In this document: one piece after another, positions 44,891-56,730 of the stretch
Position numbering within the stretch: the stretch's first letter is position 1
Layout of the letters: each line of letters starts with the position of its first letter
Source of the DNA: Helicoverpa zea
Taxonomy: Eukaryota; Arthropoda; Insecta; Lepidoptera; Noctuidae
DNA: 64,000 bases
Assembly: GCF_022581195.2 (NCBI RefSeq)
Contig: NC_061479.1
Location: 5,022,001 to 5,086,000, forward strand
Reading direction: 5' to 3'
Program-made: the position numbers and the translations under genes
Notes under the pieces: generated by a model
Told to the model about the DNA's origin: nothing
The model's input: only the letters and a program-made list of their open reading frames with translations
Database searches by the model: none

Positions 44891-45359
44891 TTAAGAGGAC
44901 GAATTGGAATTTTTGGCGCCAAGGATCTCAATTTTTCTCAGTAAATACAAAACGGATCAAAATACAACTTGGTTACCTGAAAGTTCATGATATAAACCTT
45001 ATTTTGTTAGACGTAGAAACATGATTAGGTAACTTTTATAACAGAGAAAAATATATCAAACATACCTCTTTTTAAAAAGACATTCACATATTATGGGCAA
45101 ACGGGACCGATTTAAGCCTCTTAACTTTTTTAGTAGTTGAGTATATATATACATACTCTTTAAAATTGTAGAAGGAATTTTTATCAAATTATCATTTCTA
45201 AATAATAAAATTACAAAACCATTTTGTCGCTTACGACTTTTAGTTATAAGCTAGCGCGCGTATTGTAATCCTCGCCCCGCTCAGATGCTCCGACCCCTTT
45301 TGGCGCCTTAGATGCGCGTGCCGGTTATGGAATTATTGTTGACCAATTCGTCGCCTTAA
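44891..45359 (+). mobile_element. TTAA-flanked MITE, copy 1 (piggyBac-like)
   Basis: TTAA|GAGGACGAATTGG at the left and CCAATTCGTCGCC|TTAA at the right: a 13-bp inverted repeat with two mismatches and TTAA on both sides. TTAA target use points to piggyBac. Non-coding. About 97% like the copy at 61355, mainly differing by a 4-bp TA loss there. Confidence 0.88.
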
Positions 45360-45954
45360 GTGGCTTTTCCCCGCGGTTTCATCCGCGACCAAAAAAACTA
45401 CCGCTTAAGAGTAAGAGTGACTAAAAATACACATCAGCTCTTGCTATTGTAAGTGTGGTCTTATCTGTAATCCGATCCAGCCTTTTCTGTAATTAGCCGG
45501 AGTACCTAAACAGAGGAGACATTTTGAAAAAAAATATGGACAAACGTACAGCGAATTTTAGTAAAACCACGGAACCCTTGTTTTATTGGGAAACCTAAAA
45601 AAGAATTATGTTAATGTGCACCTGCGTCAAACAGGCATTCCAGGTAATTCATTTGAATGGATTTTACCACATATTTTGGAAAACTACCTTGAATATAGCA
45701 GCCCTTTGGTTTCAACTTCTCAAGGCAAGCAACACTGTGACGTAAGGACGGACATGACAAGGTCAAAGTCCTAACTTCCGAAGCATATAATATGCAAATA
45801 TAATACTGTAGGTATGCGTTACGCATATCGTGTATTTGTGAGTACGATACAAAGGTGAATGAATTTATTGATCAATGTAGGTACATGTTTGGGTCCAAAG
45901 ATTCTTATTCTAGAATATGATTCAGTTACGAATTATTTCATAGAATATATCTTA

Positions 45955-46152
45955 TACTAATATTATAAAGAGGACAAAATATATAAATTTGCTTGTTTGT
46001 AAGGACTAACTCAAAAGCTAATAGATCGATTTAAAAAAATATGGCACAGTTAGAAGGCTACGTCATCTGCATGTAACATAGGCTATATTTTATCCAGGTA
46101 CGTCAGTAGTCCCCACGGGACGCGAGTGAAATAGCGGGAAAATGGCTAGAAC
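45955..46152 (+). repeat. CGCGGG-tail interspersed repeat, near-complete
   Basis: TACTAATATTATAAAGAGGA, TTGCTTGTTTGTAAGGACTA, CATAGGCTATATTTTATCCA, CCCACGGGACGCGAGTGAAA and a GGCTAGAACC end. Confidence 0.65.
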
Positions 46153-46606
46153 CTAACTAAGAAATATTATAGCTTAGGTATTTGTGTATGTTAATAATTA
46201 TTTTGAAATTGGCTTATTAGCATATAAACTAAAAAATAAACCTTAATCTTGAACGCATCATTTTCTTATTTTGATTTAAAAATATCTGTGGAAAACATTT
46301 GCCGCCAAAACAAGAAAAAAAAACAGTAAACCATAGAGGTATCTATGTTATGGTATGTAAATTAAATGAACCAAAACAGTTTTGCCATTATACCTATTAA
46401 TAGATATTGAGATAAACATTTGGTATGAGAAAACGTTGACCCATTCCAAATGGAAAATCATTCTTGTGGGGCGTGAATGAATTAATCATCAATATATCAT
46501 TTAAGAGTGCCCGCATACTGCCAACTTTTAGTCGGCCGATAGTTCAGTTGGGCTTATAAATCAGTATAAAGATGAATGGTAGTAGGTACTCACATTACAA
46601 AGATCA

Positions 46607-46920
46607 GGAGCCCGATTCTCCTAAGTTAATAATGTCAATATGATCACAATAGCAATTTTAACCATATCTTGCATTCTGCTACTAATATAAGACCAATCGT
46701 ATTCCAACGACAATCGATTGGATTGCGATTGGTCTGCTATTTTGGTGATTTTGGTCTGTACGGTAGTTTGCTCTACAATCATATTGCAATCGTAAATCAT
46801 TTGCAGACAAAATGATTCATTATTGAATGACAGAAAAGGATAAAAACGTTTATTTCGATTTAGATCGCAGTCGAATGTGAATCGTATGTCGCTTAAGTAA
46901 AATTAGGAGAATCGGGCCCC
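46607..46920 (-). mobile_element. GGGGCCCGATTCTCC MITE, copy 4, reversed
   Basis: Opens GGAGCCCGATTCTCCTAA then TTAATAATGTCAATATGATC, which is the 3' interior of the other copies, so this one is inverted. It ends TTAGGAGAATCGGGCCCC. About 70 bp shorter through internal loss. Confidence 0.88.
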
Positions 46921-47569
46921 TGACCGACTGAAACCTTATATTGTAATCAAGTATCTCTTAAAAAAAAATGTTGGCTTCCATCGGGCCAACTATCGGCCAA
47001 CTGTTTAGTCGGCAGTATACTCGTAAACACCAGTATAACTGCATGGAATATTTTCAATCGGTTTTTTCCATGTTATGATTGCTTATAGCAGCTGATTATA
47101 GTTTGTGTAATTTCGAGAATATGTAGGCCAATTTGCCAATGCAACGCTTCTATGTATATTTGATGGCCTATTCTTATTGTCTCGTAATTCTTGTATGAGT
47201 TTTTAAGACGCCACCGTGATTTTGATAGCCGTTTGCCATGCCAAATTATAGGACTACCCGCTTACCAATGGATCTGAAATTTTGATATAGGTAAATTGAT
47301 ATCTTTATCTAGATTCTGCCAGAACGAAAACACGATACTGATAATTTTACTCGATCATAATTAATTCCGAAAACACGTCTAAAAAAGTACTATTTTTGAA
47401 ATTACAAGGAAGTTACACTATCTTTATGTTTCAAAATTACTCTAATATATTCTTAACATCAATATTAACGTTCTGTCAAAGTCATTTTTCCATAACTATT
47501 ACCAAACATTTTTAATTAAAGTTTTAAGATATTGGATTTTTTGAGCGGCAGCGATCATGATAGACGCTA

Positions 47570-47900
47570 CGCAATTCTGAACCTTATGTCCGTGCTCTAG
47601 CGATTGATACACAATGTGTACGGAGACGAGCCAGTCCGGCGATAGCCCTCGTCGAGGTCGGACCTGCGCATGTTGTCGCTCCGGCCGTAGGTATAATAAT
47701 TTGTGACGATAACTCAGATTTGCGCGCGGCCCTATGTGTGCGTCGGCTTGTAAATATACAACTTTCGCTCGTGTGACAGTGACGTCGTCCGAGCATGACG
47801 TGTTCTTATCGCTTTTTGTTATGGGTACAGTCGTTTACAAAAATGTCTAGTTGTTCACGAAGAAAATGTTTAAGGAGTCAGGTAACGTTTCAAAAAATGA
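47570..47900 (+). promoter_or_regulatory. GC-rich promoter-like patch with a possible short first coding exon
   Basis: A CpG-rich stretch ends in GTCGTTTACAAAA then ATGTCTAGTTGTTCACG; the frame M-S-S-C-S-R-R-K-C-L-R-S-Q meets a good donor, AGTCAG|GTAACG, at 47881. It matches no transposon in the window. It could be the 5' exon of a plus-strand gene whose body is off the window. Speculative. Confidence 0.2.
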
Positions 47901-48581
47901 AACAACATCCAAAGCTTTTTATTATTACATCTTACAGTTTTTCATTATTTTCTCATAAGTTTTTTCAAATTGACATTGACAGTATCTAAGAAATAAATGA
48001 GGTGAAATATCTAAGATGAATTAAATACTCCTTACATATTTTCTAGCTCGGGGTACGAGGACAATAAATAAAAGTGTGGACTTGATTTTTCAAGTAGCGA
48101 TTCAGAATCATTATAAATAAATAAATATTTTTATTGGGTATTAAACAAATCTAAAACTAACTTAATAATTTCAATAGATATTTACACAGATAAATAAACA
48201 TTAAATTACGTAATAACTGTTTTTCCTTAAACAGCCGTAACCCCTAAATAACTGTATTTGTACCCGACTGTACTTCTTGTCACGCACACAAAGTTACTGT
48301 ATATGTACAAGGGTTACCACATAACCGCGCGCAAGACTGAGTTGAACTTACTATAAGCACTCTGAGAACAAAAAATCTATGGAGACCGTGTTATACTATA
48401 AATTCTTTTTTTTACATTATATTATTATTTATATTTCAGTTTTAATAAATATGTTTAAAAATGAATTACTTAGCTTTATTACTTCTTTGATACCTTACAG
48501 CTTCACTACACACATTTATAGCATACATAACACACAAGATCTGCGACGCTTTTATTCCTTAACCACTTAATTTTTACTAGC

Positions 48582-48780
48582 TGTTTAACGCGATTTTAGC
48601 CGCATTCCCGGGGAACTTCTTCCTGTGCCCGGATAAAATATGGCCTACATTCACTGGGGATAGTGTAAATCTCTAATTGTGTAAGCAAATCAAATCAGTT
48701 AAGCAGTTTCAGAGCTTATACAATCCACAGAAACAAACAATCAAATCTTCCCTCTTTATAACATTAGTATAAATTATTTA
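48582..48780 (-). repeat. CGCGGG-tail interspersed repeat, reverse
   Basis: ACTAGCTGTTTAACGCGATT, CCCGGGGAACTTCTTCCTGT, GGCCTACATTCACTGGGGAT, and the far end ATAACATTAGTATAA, the complement of the family's start. Confidence 0.6.
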
Positions 48781-48783
48781 ACA

Positions 48784-49000
48784 CTGGTCAAACGCTTTCA
48801 TTTGATACCCATATTGAGAGAGCTATAAAAAAACAATGCAATTCAGCATTTTCTGGCGGTGGCTATCTTGGACTTTAAATAATATTATACATGATTCTAC
48901 ATACTAATCAAGCCCTTTCATTTGATATCCATACTGAAGGAATTGTAAAAAAAATATGTTATTCGCCATTTTGTGGCGGCGGCCATCTTGGGCCGATATT
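48784..49000. repeat. Imperfect tandem pair of about 120 bp
   Basis: Two units each carry CTTTCATTTGATA(C/T)CCATA and a TGGCGG(T/C)GGC(T/C)ATCTTGG end. Diverged by many substitutions. Confidence 0.7.
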
Positions 49001-49249
49001 CACCAAATAAAGCTAGGAACACTCCCGATTAATTTCATTTCAAACAAAAAAACCTAAATACATATCGATTCATCCGTTCTGGATATACAAACACACATAC
49101 ACGACACACCACACATACATACACACAACCATACTCGTCCAAATTATCATATTACTCTTCATAAAAAGTTTTCATTACAAATAATTTTTGTAAGTACAAC
49201 AAAAAAAAATCCGATCAAAAAATAAAAAACTTAGGTAAGTTGCGGCTCC

Positions 49250-49450
49250 CTATCTTCCCTGTTCGGTTCTCCTGACCCCGCGCTGACCTCGGCGTGTGCG
49301 ATTGGCGCGAAATTCAAATTTTACACATTGAGTGAAGAGTATAGCTTGCGCGACGCGATAGACGCGGAAGTGTAGTGGGCGGAGCTATCTAAAATCAAAA
49401 AATCCGCGGTGCGGTCTCTTCGACCTACTTACTTACTTGTGTTGGTTAAT
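49250..49450. promoter_or_regulatory. Second GC-rich patch, promoter-like
   Basis: CTGACCCCGCGCTGACCTCG, GCGCGACGCGATAGACGCGG and CCGCGGTGCGGTCTCTTCG stand out from AT-rich surroundings and match no repeat seen elsewhere in the window. It may be a promoter or part of an unrecognised element. Confidence 0.2.
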
Positions 49451-49680
49451 CTATATCTGTGATTCGTTGCATTATGATGCGGTTACTTTCAAATGTAGAG
49501 TTAAAGTGTAGAAGAAAGTTTATTATATTAATTTAATTTATGATTTAGTTAAATAATCGTAATCTCACAAAAGTATAAGTTTAAGTAGCAACGTATTAAT
49601 TTAATATTTCTGTCATTTCAGAAGTTTTCTAACCAAAATGTAGGTATGTCGTGAGAAAATTACTGTCGAATTGAGAACCT

Positions 49681-50066
49681 GGGGCACGATTCTCCTAATT
49701 TTACTTAAGCAACATACGATTCACGTTCGACTGCGATCCAATCCCGACTCGATTACGATTGAAACGTATGTGGCATTCCGCTATTTATTCTTTGAAATAA
49801 ACGTTTAATCCTTTTCTGTCATTCAATAATGAATCATTTTGTCTGCAAATGATTAACTATTGCAATATGACTGTAGAGCAAACTACCGTATAGACTAAAA
49901 TCACCAAAATAGCAGACAAATTGCAAACCAATCGAATGTCGTTGGAATACGATTGGTCTTATATTAGTAGCAGAATGCCCGATATGGTTAAAACTGCTAT
50001 TGCGATCATATTGCAATTCGATTTCTATTCGATTTTGACATTATTAACTTAGGAGAATCGGGCCCC
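49681..50066 (+). mobile_element. GGGGCCCGATTCTCC MITE, copy 5
   Basis: GGGGCACGATTCTCCTAA to TTAGGAGAATCGGGCCCC. Interior close to copies 2 and 6. Confidence 0.9.
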
Positions 50067-50819
50067 TGCTCCCATTTTGATAAAAGATCATCTATTATTT
50101 GTGATACTTAGTAGACTAAACTTGCAGGTACAGTTGTCGCTAATCGCTCCGTAGAAAGAAACCGTTTTTAAGATACGTTTTGAATGCCAGCTGCCGACTG
50201 CAACTGCCGACCGCACATGCCGCGACTGCATGAAGTCGGCCGCAGCTGCACTACTGGTTTGTATGTATTTACACATGAAACCGTTTTGGATCGAAGCGGC
50301 AGCAGCTAGCTAGCTTTTAAAACGCACCTTTATTAAGTATCACCGTATGAAGGCTATAAAAAATCTTGTAAAAACTACGTAGGTACAGTCAGCACCAAAA
50401 GTCGATGAACAGAATCAACATGACAAAACACCTGTTCACAATAAAATGCCATAAGTTATAGTCGCAACTAGGAAACAAAATAGACTGTACACCAGAAACT
50501 TACAAAAGTCGTTAAACACGAGTATTTCAAAAGTATCTGTGCACTAGTATTCCTAAAGTCGCTGTACACCATCAATCCAAATGTCGCTGAACATCATTGT
50601 ATCAAAAGTCACTAAACAGCAGTAAATACAAAATTAGGTTAACAAAGTATATTTTTAATGTTGCCGTGTGTTAATGTACTTTTGACGCTTATGTTGTTCA
50701 GCTACTTTTGGGACAGTACTTGCTTGACCTTAATAATGTATGTTAACACGTTAGTATCTATTTCAATACTTATTTACGAAGCAATTATATTTTATTGTCA
50801 GTAATCATACTAATCTATA

Positions 50820-52130
50820 CTTACCTAGTCTTGCCATAAATATTGTAATAAAGAAAAAAGAAAATTGTTAACTGCAAATAACATTTATTACTTTTACAGT
50901 GTGTCAGTTTAATACATAAATATAAAACAATTAAAAATATAAAAAGCTTATTCGAAGTGGTCTCCATTGGCTGCAATACAGTCCTTTAAACGATGAGGCC
51001 AGTTATCAATAGAAGCACGCACTCTTTCCATGGGAAAATTCTTCACTGCCAATCGTATAGATTGTTTTAGGGACTCCAAATTATCATGGCGTTTAGAGCA
51101 AGCTGTACTCTCTAAAACTGACCACAAATCATAATCCAGCGGATTAAGATCGGGACTAGACGACGGCCAGTCTTCAGCTCTGATGAAGTCCGAAACGTTC
51201 GATTCCAACCAAGACTGCGTGGACCGAGCTTTATGACCCGGCGCCGAGTCTTGCTGGAAGGACCATACTTGGTTATTGAACATGGTGATGTTAAGGGGCT
51301 TAACTACCTTCTCAAGAATGGTATCTTGATACACTTGTGCCGATGTTTTGATACCTTTTTCACAAAAATATGGCTCAGTCACTCCTTCATAGCTAACACC
51401 CCACCAAACCATCACTGAAGTCGGATAATGTCCACGTTGCACTCTGTCGACTAATTGGGAAGCTTCCTTAGAGCTTTGAGCATAAATACGGTCATTTTGT
51501 TTGTTAAAATGTTGCTCAATTGTAAAAATTTTCTCATCCGTAAACAAAATTTTTCTGTGACCTCCCTTTGCGTACCGCTTCAGTAGTTGTTTCGATTTTA
51601 CCACCCTATTCTTCTTTAAATTATCAGTTAAGAAATGGCCAGTGCGTCTCTTATAGGCTGCAAGTCCTAAGTCATCTTTTAAAATACGCGACATGGTTCT
51701 AGGTGCTATCTTCATTTCCCGAGATAAAATCTTTTGCTTTCGGACAGGATTTCTTCGAATTCTTTCCCTTACTGCTTTGACCACCTTTTTCGTACGAACA
51801 CTACGTGGACGGCCAGATCTTTTTCTGTCACAAACAGAGGAGGTCTCATTGTACCTATTAATAGCCCGGTACACAAACATTTTACTAATACCAAGTGTAT
51901 GGAGAGTTTTAAAAATTGCATTTGGCTCCATACCTACTTTGTGTAATGCTATCACAGCGATTCGGTTCTCTTTATCACCCCACACCATTTTAATATCGCA
52001 AAATATTTTACAATGTATTGGCGCCAAAATGAGAAAACACAATGAACAATCATATAAAAATGACAGATTCGAAATTCAAATGTAATATTTTTTTATAATT
52101 AAGTGTAACAGTATTTATGGCCAGACTAAG
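50820..52130 (-). mobile_element. maT-type (DD37D) transposon, near-complete
   Basis: Imperfect inverted ends: right end inward CTTAGTCTGGCCATAAATAC; left end CTTACCTAGTCTTGCCATAA, carrying a 4-base extra. TA flanks both sides. It holds one intact transposase frame and sits in the left arm of the foldback element. Confidence 0.88.
50948..51988 (-). CDS. maT-like mariner transposase (DD37D), intact, 346 aa
   Basis: This DNA cut-and-paste transposase is uninterrupted. Its N-terminal half holds paired helix-turn-helix motifs (M-V-W-G-D-K-E-N-R to about residue 100, with R-S-G-R-P-R hook at 57-62). Catalytic acids are D151 (L-F-T-D-E-K), D247 (F-Q-Q-D-S-A-P-G-H) and D285 (N-P-L-D-Y-D-L-W). The 37 residues between the last two make it DD37D, the maT signature, rather than DD34D mariner. 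I place the start at 51988; a TTG 18 codons upstream is open but not an ATG. Length is normal for the family. The intact frame plus clear ends suggest a recent arrival. Confidence 0.93.
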   Translation of the reverse strand: MVWGDKENRIAVIALHKVGMEPNAIFKTLHTLGISKMFVYRAINRYNETSSVCDRKRSGRPRSVRTKKVVKAVRERIRRNPVRKQKILSREMKIAPRTMSRILKDDLGLAAYKRRTGHFLTDNLKKNRVVKSKQLLKRYAKGGHRKILFTDEKIFTIEQHFNKQNDRIYAQSSKEASQLVDRVQRGHYPTSVMVWWGVSYEGVTEPYFCEKGIKTSAQVYQDTILEKVVKPLNITMFNNQVWSFQQDSAPGHKARSTQSWLESNVSDFIRAEDWPSSSPDLNPLDYDLWSVLESTACSKRHDNLESLKQSIRLAVKNFPMERVRASIDNWPHRLKDCIAANGDHFE

Positions 52131-52397
52131 TATAATAAATCTGTAGAGAGGTCAATTCTGTACATTGAATATAAACTCTTTTGCAAAAAAAGCGGGCACC
52201 TATGCGAAATCTTAGTTTTAATGATTGTAGTGTTTCTAGCATCAAAAGGGTTAGCCAAGCATGCGTGAGAGTGTATTCTAAATTTGAATTTTGTACAATT
52301 GCTAAGAAATTGGTTAAACCTTGTTTTGGACTAATTGCCGGCAGAAAGTTCGTCGGTGTTTTGAAAAGTTTTTGAAGTGATTTTCAGAAAACTGATA

Positions 52398-53175
52398 GAG
52401 GAACTGCAGCATATTTGGAATACTGCAGGTAACTTGGAATACTTCGATATCTAAATATATATAAACGCCATCTGAGTTTTTATGCCGTAAACATAACGTC
52501 AAACGATACAGAAAGCCATACAGCATTAAAAACAGGACGCTATCTTGACATTTCGGCTACCAGCCCCCAGCGAACGAGAAGCCTGATTTGAAAACTTTTT
52601 CGGTAAGAATGCAATCAGTGGTAATCATTTGCTGTAATACTCTAAATCTTTATTGTAATTATTTTAATTGCGGAGTGACCTTGTTAGTTTAAGATATTAC
52701 TATGATTTTGTGAATATTTCTAGAATTAAAAATTTGACATGCAACTTTAAGTTAAGTTGGCGTGTTGTTAATTTGGAATACCGTGTTTTTTTTGCTTTTC
52801 AGTTTTTTGGGAGTCGGTTTTATTTTTTTGTAAAAGTTTCTTTTTTTGTAAAGAGCCAATGACTATAAAACATTTAGAATTCTATTAGTTTCTAAGAAAA
52901 AGTGTTAGCAATTTTCAAAGAAAAAAAAAATGAATATAATTTGGAATACTATATTCCAAATTATCTGCACCCTAAGTCAAATCACGTTTTTGGAGTATTT
53001 TTAGTTTGATAGGCATTTTGATAATATATCTGGTATTTTTTATATTTGATTGTTCTCATTATTAAAGTTTAATATTTTGACAATAATTTAATGTATTTTT
53101 TATTGAGCTATCCCGTTTCTCCTTCAATTTATTTTCAAAAAACAAACTGGTATTCCAAATATGCTTCACTTCCTC
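52398..53175. mobile_element. 778-bp TA-flanked element nested in the foldback
   Basis: GAGGAACTGCAGCATATTTGG at the left (first 20 bases) and its complement with two mismatches at the right, both flanked by TA. The undisturbed right arm of the foldback shows the empty site, TA once, at 54178-54179. Interior includes several TTGGAATAC words, one pair forming TGGAATACTATATTCCA. No transposase. Confidence 0.9.
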
Positions 53176-55061
53176 TAATGCAGTTTTAATTAATGATGAA
53201 TGTACATTTTTGTTAGATAAAACATTTTTGAAAAACTATGCGTATTTGATAAAATTTTCACCTGCTCTAAATGGGCTATACTGATGATTGATGGCAATGT
53301 TAAGAGTTTCGGTATTTTAGTGTAAAGCGTTCTACTGTTTAAATATTGTACCCACGTGTTTTAAAATATCGCTTTTTCATAATTAAACACTATTTATAGG
53401 AGTATCAGTACATTGGGCTGCGACAAAACCAATTTAAAGTAAGCAGTGCCGATCGCAACTCGTCTCCTATCGGACTTTGACATTAAAAAATACCAAATTT
53501 TGTGATAAATGTTAAAATTAACCACATGAAAAATGATGAGGAGGATTTAAGCTATCTAAAAAGTCTAATTATTGCCGCGTTGAAGCTCTCTATAACTCCA
53601 TAGGTATCGGGTTACTAAACGATGATTTCGCTGAAAGGGAGTCAAGAATTCAAAAGTATTGACCAAACGTATGTTTCTTAAGAAATGAGCAGATAGCCAA
53701 TTATTGTTATGATTTAAGCAGGAAAGTGCTGTAGATACTAGGAAATCTCGGTGCAGGCAAGTGTATTTAATAAAATGTCAGTGGGATGAAAACACGCTAT
53801 TTGATTGAACGCTCAGACTCATAGATCTTCGGAGGTCTACGGAGTTTCCCAAGAGACGAGGTTTTTAAAAATGTTAAAGTCCGAAAGGAGACGAGTTGTG
53901 ATCGGCACTGCTTACTTTAAATTGGTTTTGTCGCAGCCCAATGTACTGATACTCCTCTAAATAGTGTTTAATTATGAAAAAGCGATATTTTAAAACACGT
54001 GGGTATAATATCTAAACAGAAGAACGCTTTACACTAAAATACCGAAACTCTTAACATTGCCATCAATCATCAGTATAACCCATTTAGAGCAGGTGAAAAT
54101 TTTATCAAATACGCATAGTTTTTCAAAAATATTTTGATCTAACAAAAAGGTACATTAATCATTAATTAAGACTGCATTATCAGTTTTCTGAAAATCACTT
54201 CAAAAACTTTTCAAAACACCGACGAACTTTCTGCCAGCAATTAGTCCAAAACAAGGTTTAACCAATTTCTTAGCAATTGTACAAAATTCAAATTTAGAAT
54301 ACACTCTCACGCATGCTTGGCTAAACCCTTTTGATGCTAGAAACATACTACAATCATTAAAACCCTTTGAAATACACGTAAAGTCCTTAAAACTAAGATT
54401 TCGCATAGGTGCCCGCTTTTTTTGCAAAACAGTGTATTTCCAAAATAATTATTAAAATTATTGAAATAGATACTAACATGTAACATACATTATTAAGGTC
54501 AAGCAAGTACTGTCCCAAAAGTAGCTGAACAACATAAGCGTCAAAAGTACATTAACACACGGCAACATTAAAAATATACTTTGTTAACCTAATTTTGTAT
54601 TTACTGCTGTTTAGTGACTTTTGATACAATGATGTTCAGCGACATTTGGATTGATGGTGTACAGCGACTTTAGGAATACTAGTGCACAGATACTTTTGAA
54701 ATACTTGTGTTTAACGACTTTTGTAAGTTTCTGGTGTACAGTCTATTTTGTTTCCTAGTTGCGACTATAACTTATGGCATTTTATTGTGAACAGGTGTTT
54801 TGTCATGTTGATTCTGTTCATCGACTTTTGGTGCTGACTGTACCTAACTATGTTATTTATGTATTATTTAATAGTAGGTATTCAAAACCGTAAACACCAC
54901 TGTATGGACTTTGGAACTATTGCATGACCTCGGATTTTGTGCTAAAGATTTTTAAAAGGCATTGGCCGTTCGTAGCTTTGAAATGAAATGTAGGCGAAAC
55001 GACCTTTTAGAGAATTACGAGGTAACGCGTTAAATGGCTAAACCACAGATATTAATGTTAT

Positions 55062-55340
55062 TTCATCTTTCGAGCCTTTTCCCAACTATGTCGGGGTCGG
55101 CTGAGTCAGGCTGGGGTCAGCTGAGTAGTTACCAGTGTTTTACAAGGAGCGTCTGCCCTATCTGACCTCCTCAACCCAGTTACCCGGGCAACCCAATATC
55201 CCTTGGTAAGACTGGTGTCAGACTTACCTACTGCCTTCTGACTAGGTACCCGTAACGACCGCCAAGAATGTTCAATGACAGCCGGGAACTACAGTTTAAC
55301 GTGCCATCCGAAACACAGTCATTGGTGTCCAAGATGTACT
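55062..55340 (-). repeat. SINE family A, reverse, head lost
   Basis: TCGAGCCTTTTCCCAACTAT, CTGACCTCCTCAACCCAGTT, and CAGTTTAACGTGCCATCCGA. A short internal duplication of the GGTCGGCTGAGTCAGG region. Confidence 0.88.
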
Positions 55341-55736
55341 TAGTACAGAGCCAACTTCAGTAAAAGATACGCTAAATAAATTCAAATAAAGCTTTTAAAT
55401 AATCCTTTTCGAAATTATTGAGTATCGAACGACTAGACAAAGGTCAGTCACCCCAGTCTCGGTTCGTATTATGAATACAAGGAAATCCTGCATTATGTAA
55501 GCTATAGGTCAATGTCCGTAAGTATTCTGAAATCGAATGTTTTGAAACTAGACGTTGTCTGAAGTTTCTTATGCAATTTCCAAAAATAATATTCAGTGAT
55601 TCATTCTACTTTTATTTCCGTAAAGTGGATTTTTGTAACCTATCTATCCTTTGTTTGCAAATAGAGATTGAATATTGAAATCAGCTCCGTTTAACCGTCT
55701 AATCGCAAAACCATGGTTAAATCTGTAATTTTAATA

Positions 55737-55920
55737 TAGTAAAGAGGAAACATTTTTTTTGTTTGTACCCTAAAGCCAACGAAAATACCCAACCGATATG
55801 AAAAATTCTTTCACTGTTGGAAAGCTACACTGTCCCCGAGCAACATAGGCTATATTTTATCCCGGTGCGGGCAGTAGTTCCCACGGGACGCGGGTGCAAC
55901 CGCGGGAAAACGGCTAGTTG
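55737..55920 (+). repeat. CGCGGG-tail interspersed repeat, best-preserved copy
   Basis: GAAAAATTCTTTCACTGTTG, AGCTACACTGTCCCCGAGCA, ACATAGGCTATATTTTATCC, GTAGTTCCCACGGGACGCGG and an end AAACGGCTAGTTG. Used here as the reference for the family. Confidence 0.75.
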
Positions 55921-56483
55921 ACTATAATTTTTTTATAGTCAACTATCAGAGAAGGAATATCAGTATAATATTTAAGTATAACAGAGAAGGAATAAGAGTT
56001 CATTACTATGCTTGCTCAAGGCGGATTGGGGTTCTATGTTCTATACAAGTTTTAGACATTATTTGGTGACCTCAAAATATTTATAAAAGGCAATCCACCT
56101 CGCCCAGGTTTTTGCTAGATTATCCTTTTTACATATCGACTGCAAGCAAGCAATACCTCCTATCTGACATTTTTGTTTCAAAAAACTTGTATCTACCAAA
56201 AGGTTTAAGGTAGCTTAAGATTCAAAATAAAAACAAAAAACTTTATTAATCAATACTATGCGTAAATAAAGAAAACTTGGATTTTCAGTATCTCATTATA
56301 CCTACCTCGGAATAAGGATTTTATTAAGTTTTATTGTTCCCCTTTAAAATCCACCCGGAGTCAGATAGGAGGTATTGCTTGCTTGCAGTCGATATGTTGT
56401 AAGGTCATTAACCTTAAGTATTATAGATCTATAAATAAGTATTTACATAAGAATTTTCGAAGTTATATTTTTGGCGGCATTCG

Positions 56484-56730
56484 TGTTTCGGAATGCACGT
56501 TAAATTAGTAGGTCCCTACTCTCATTTGAAATTCTTTGGCAGTCGTTACGCGTACTCAGAAGCCGGTAAGTCTGACATCAGTCTTACCAAGCGGTATTGG
56601 GTGCCCAGGTAACTTGGGTCGAGGAGGGCAGATAGGCAGTCGCTCCTTGTAACACACTGGTACTCAGCTGCATCTGGTTAGACTGGAAGCCGACCCCAAC
56701 ATACCTACATACTTAGTTGGAAAATGGGCA
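56484..56730 (+). repeat. SINE family A, diverged copy
   Basis: TTTCGGAATGCACGTTAAAT, AGTCTTACCAAGCGGTATTG, GCATCTGGTTAGACTGGAAG. Head missing. Confidence 0.85.

Larger units (their letters stand above)
50380..54846. mobile_element. Large foldback transposon with about 1-kb arms and two nested insertions
   Basis: Ends read TA|GGTACAGTCAGCACCAAAAG at 50380 and the complement ending at 54846, so a TA target is likely. The left arm is in three pieces (50380-50775, about 52168-52397, 53176-53490) because two younger elements landed in it. The right arm is continuous (53862-54846). The core at 53491-53861 is single-copy. The outer arm repeats an AAAGTCGCTGAACA-like word at least six times. No gene of its own is seen, so it is non-autonomous. 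Possibly Tc1/mariner-related or Foldback-like. Confidence 0.88.

Noticed and set aside
47584..47796. 70-codon minus-strand frame rich in R, A and T
   Set aside because: Composition reflects the GC-rich patch; no domain or start context supports coding.
54200..54427. Mirrored frames encoding the same 60-75-residue peptide in both foldback arms (52181-52375 and 54200-54427)
   Set aside because: The shared peptide follows from the inverted repeat. The arms differ by a roughly 30-base insert and no family is recognised.
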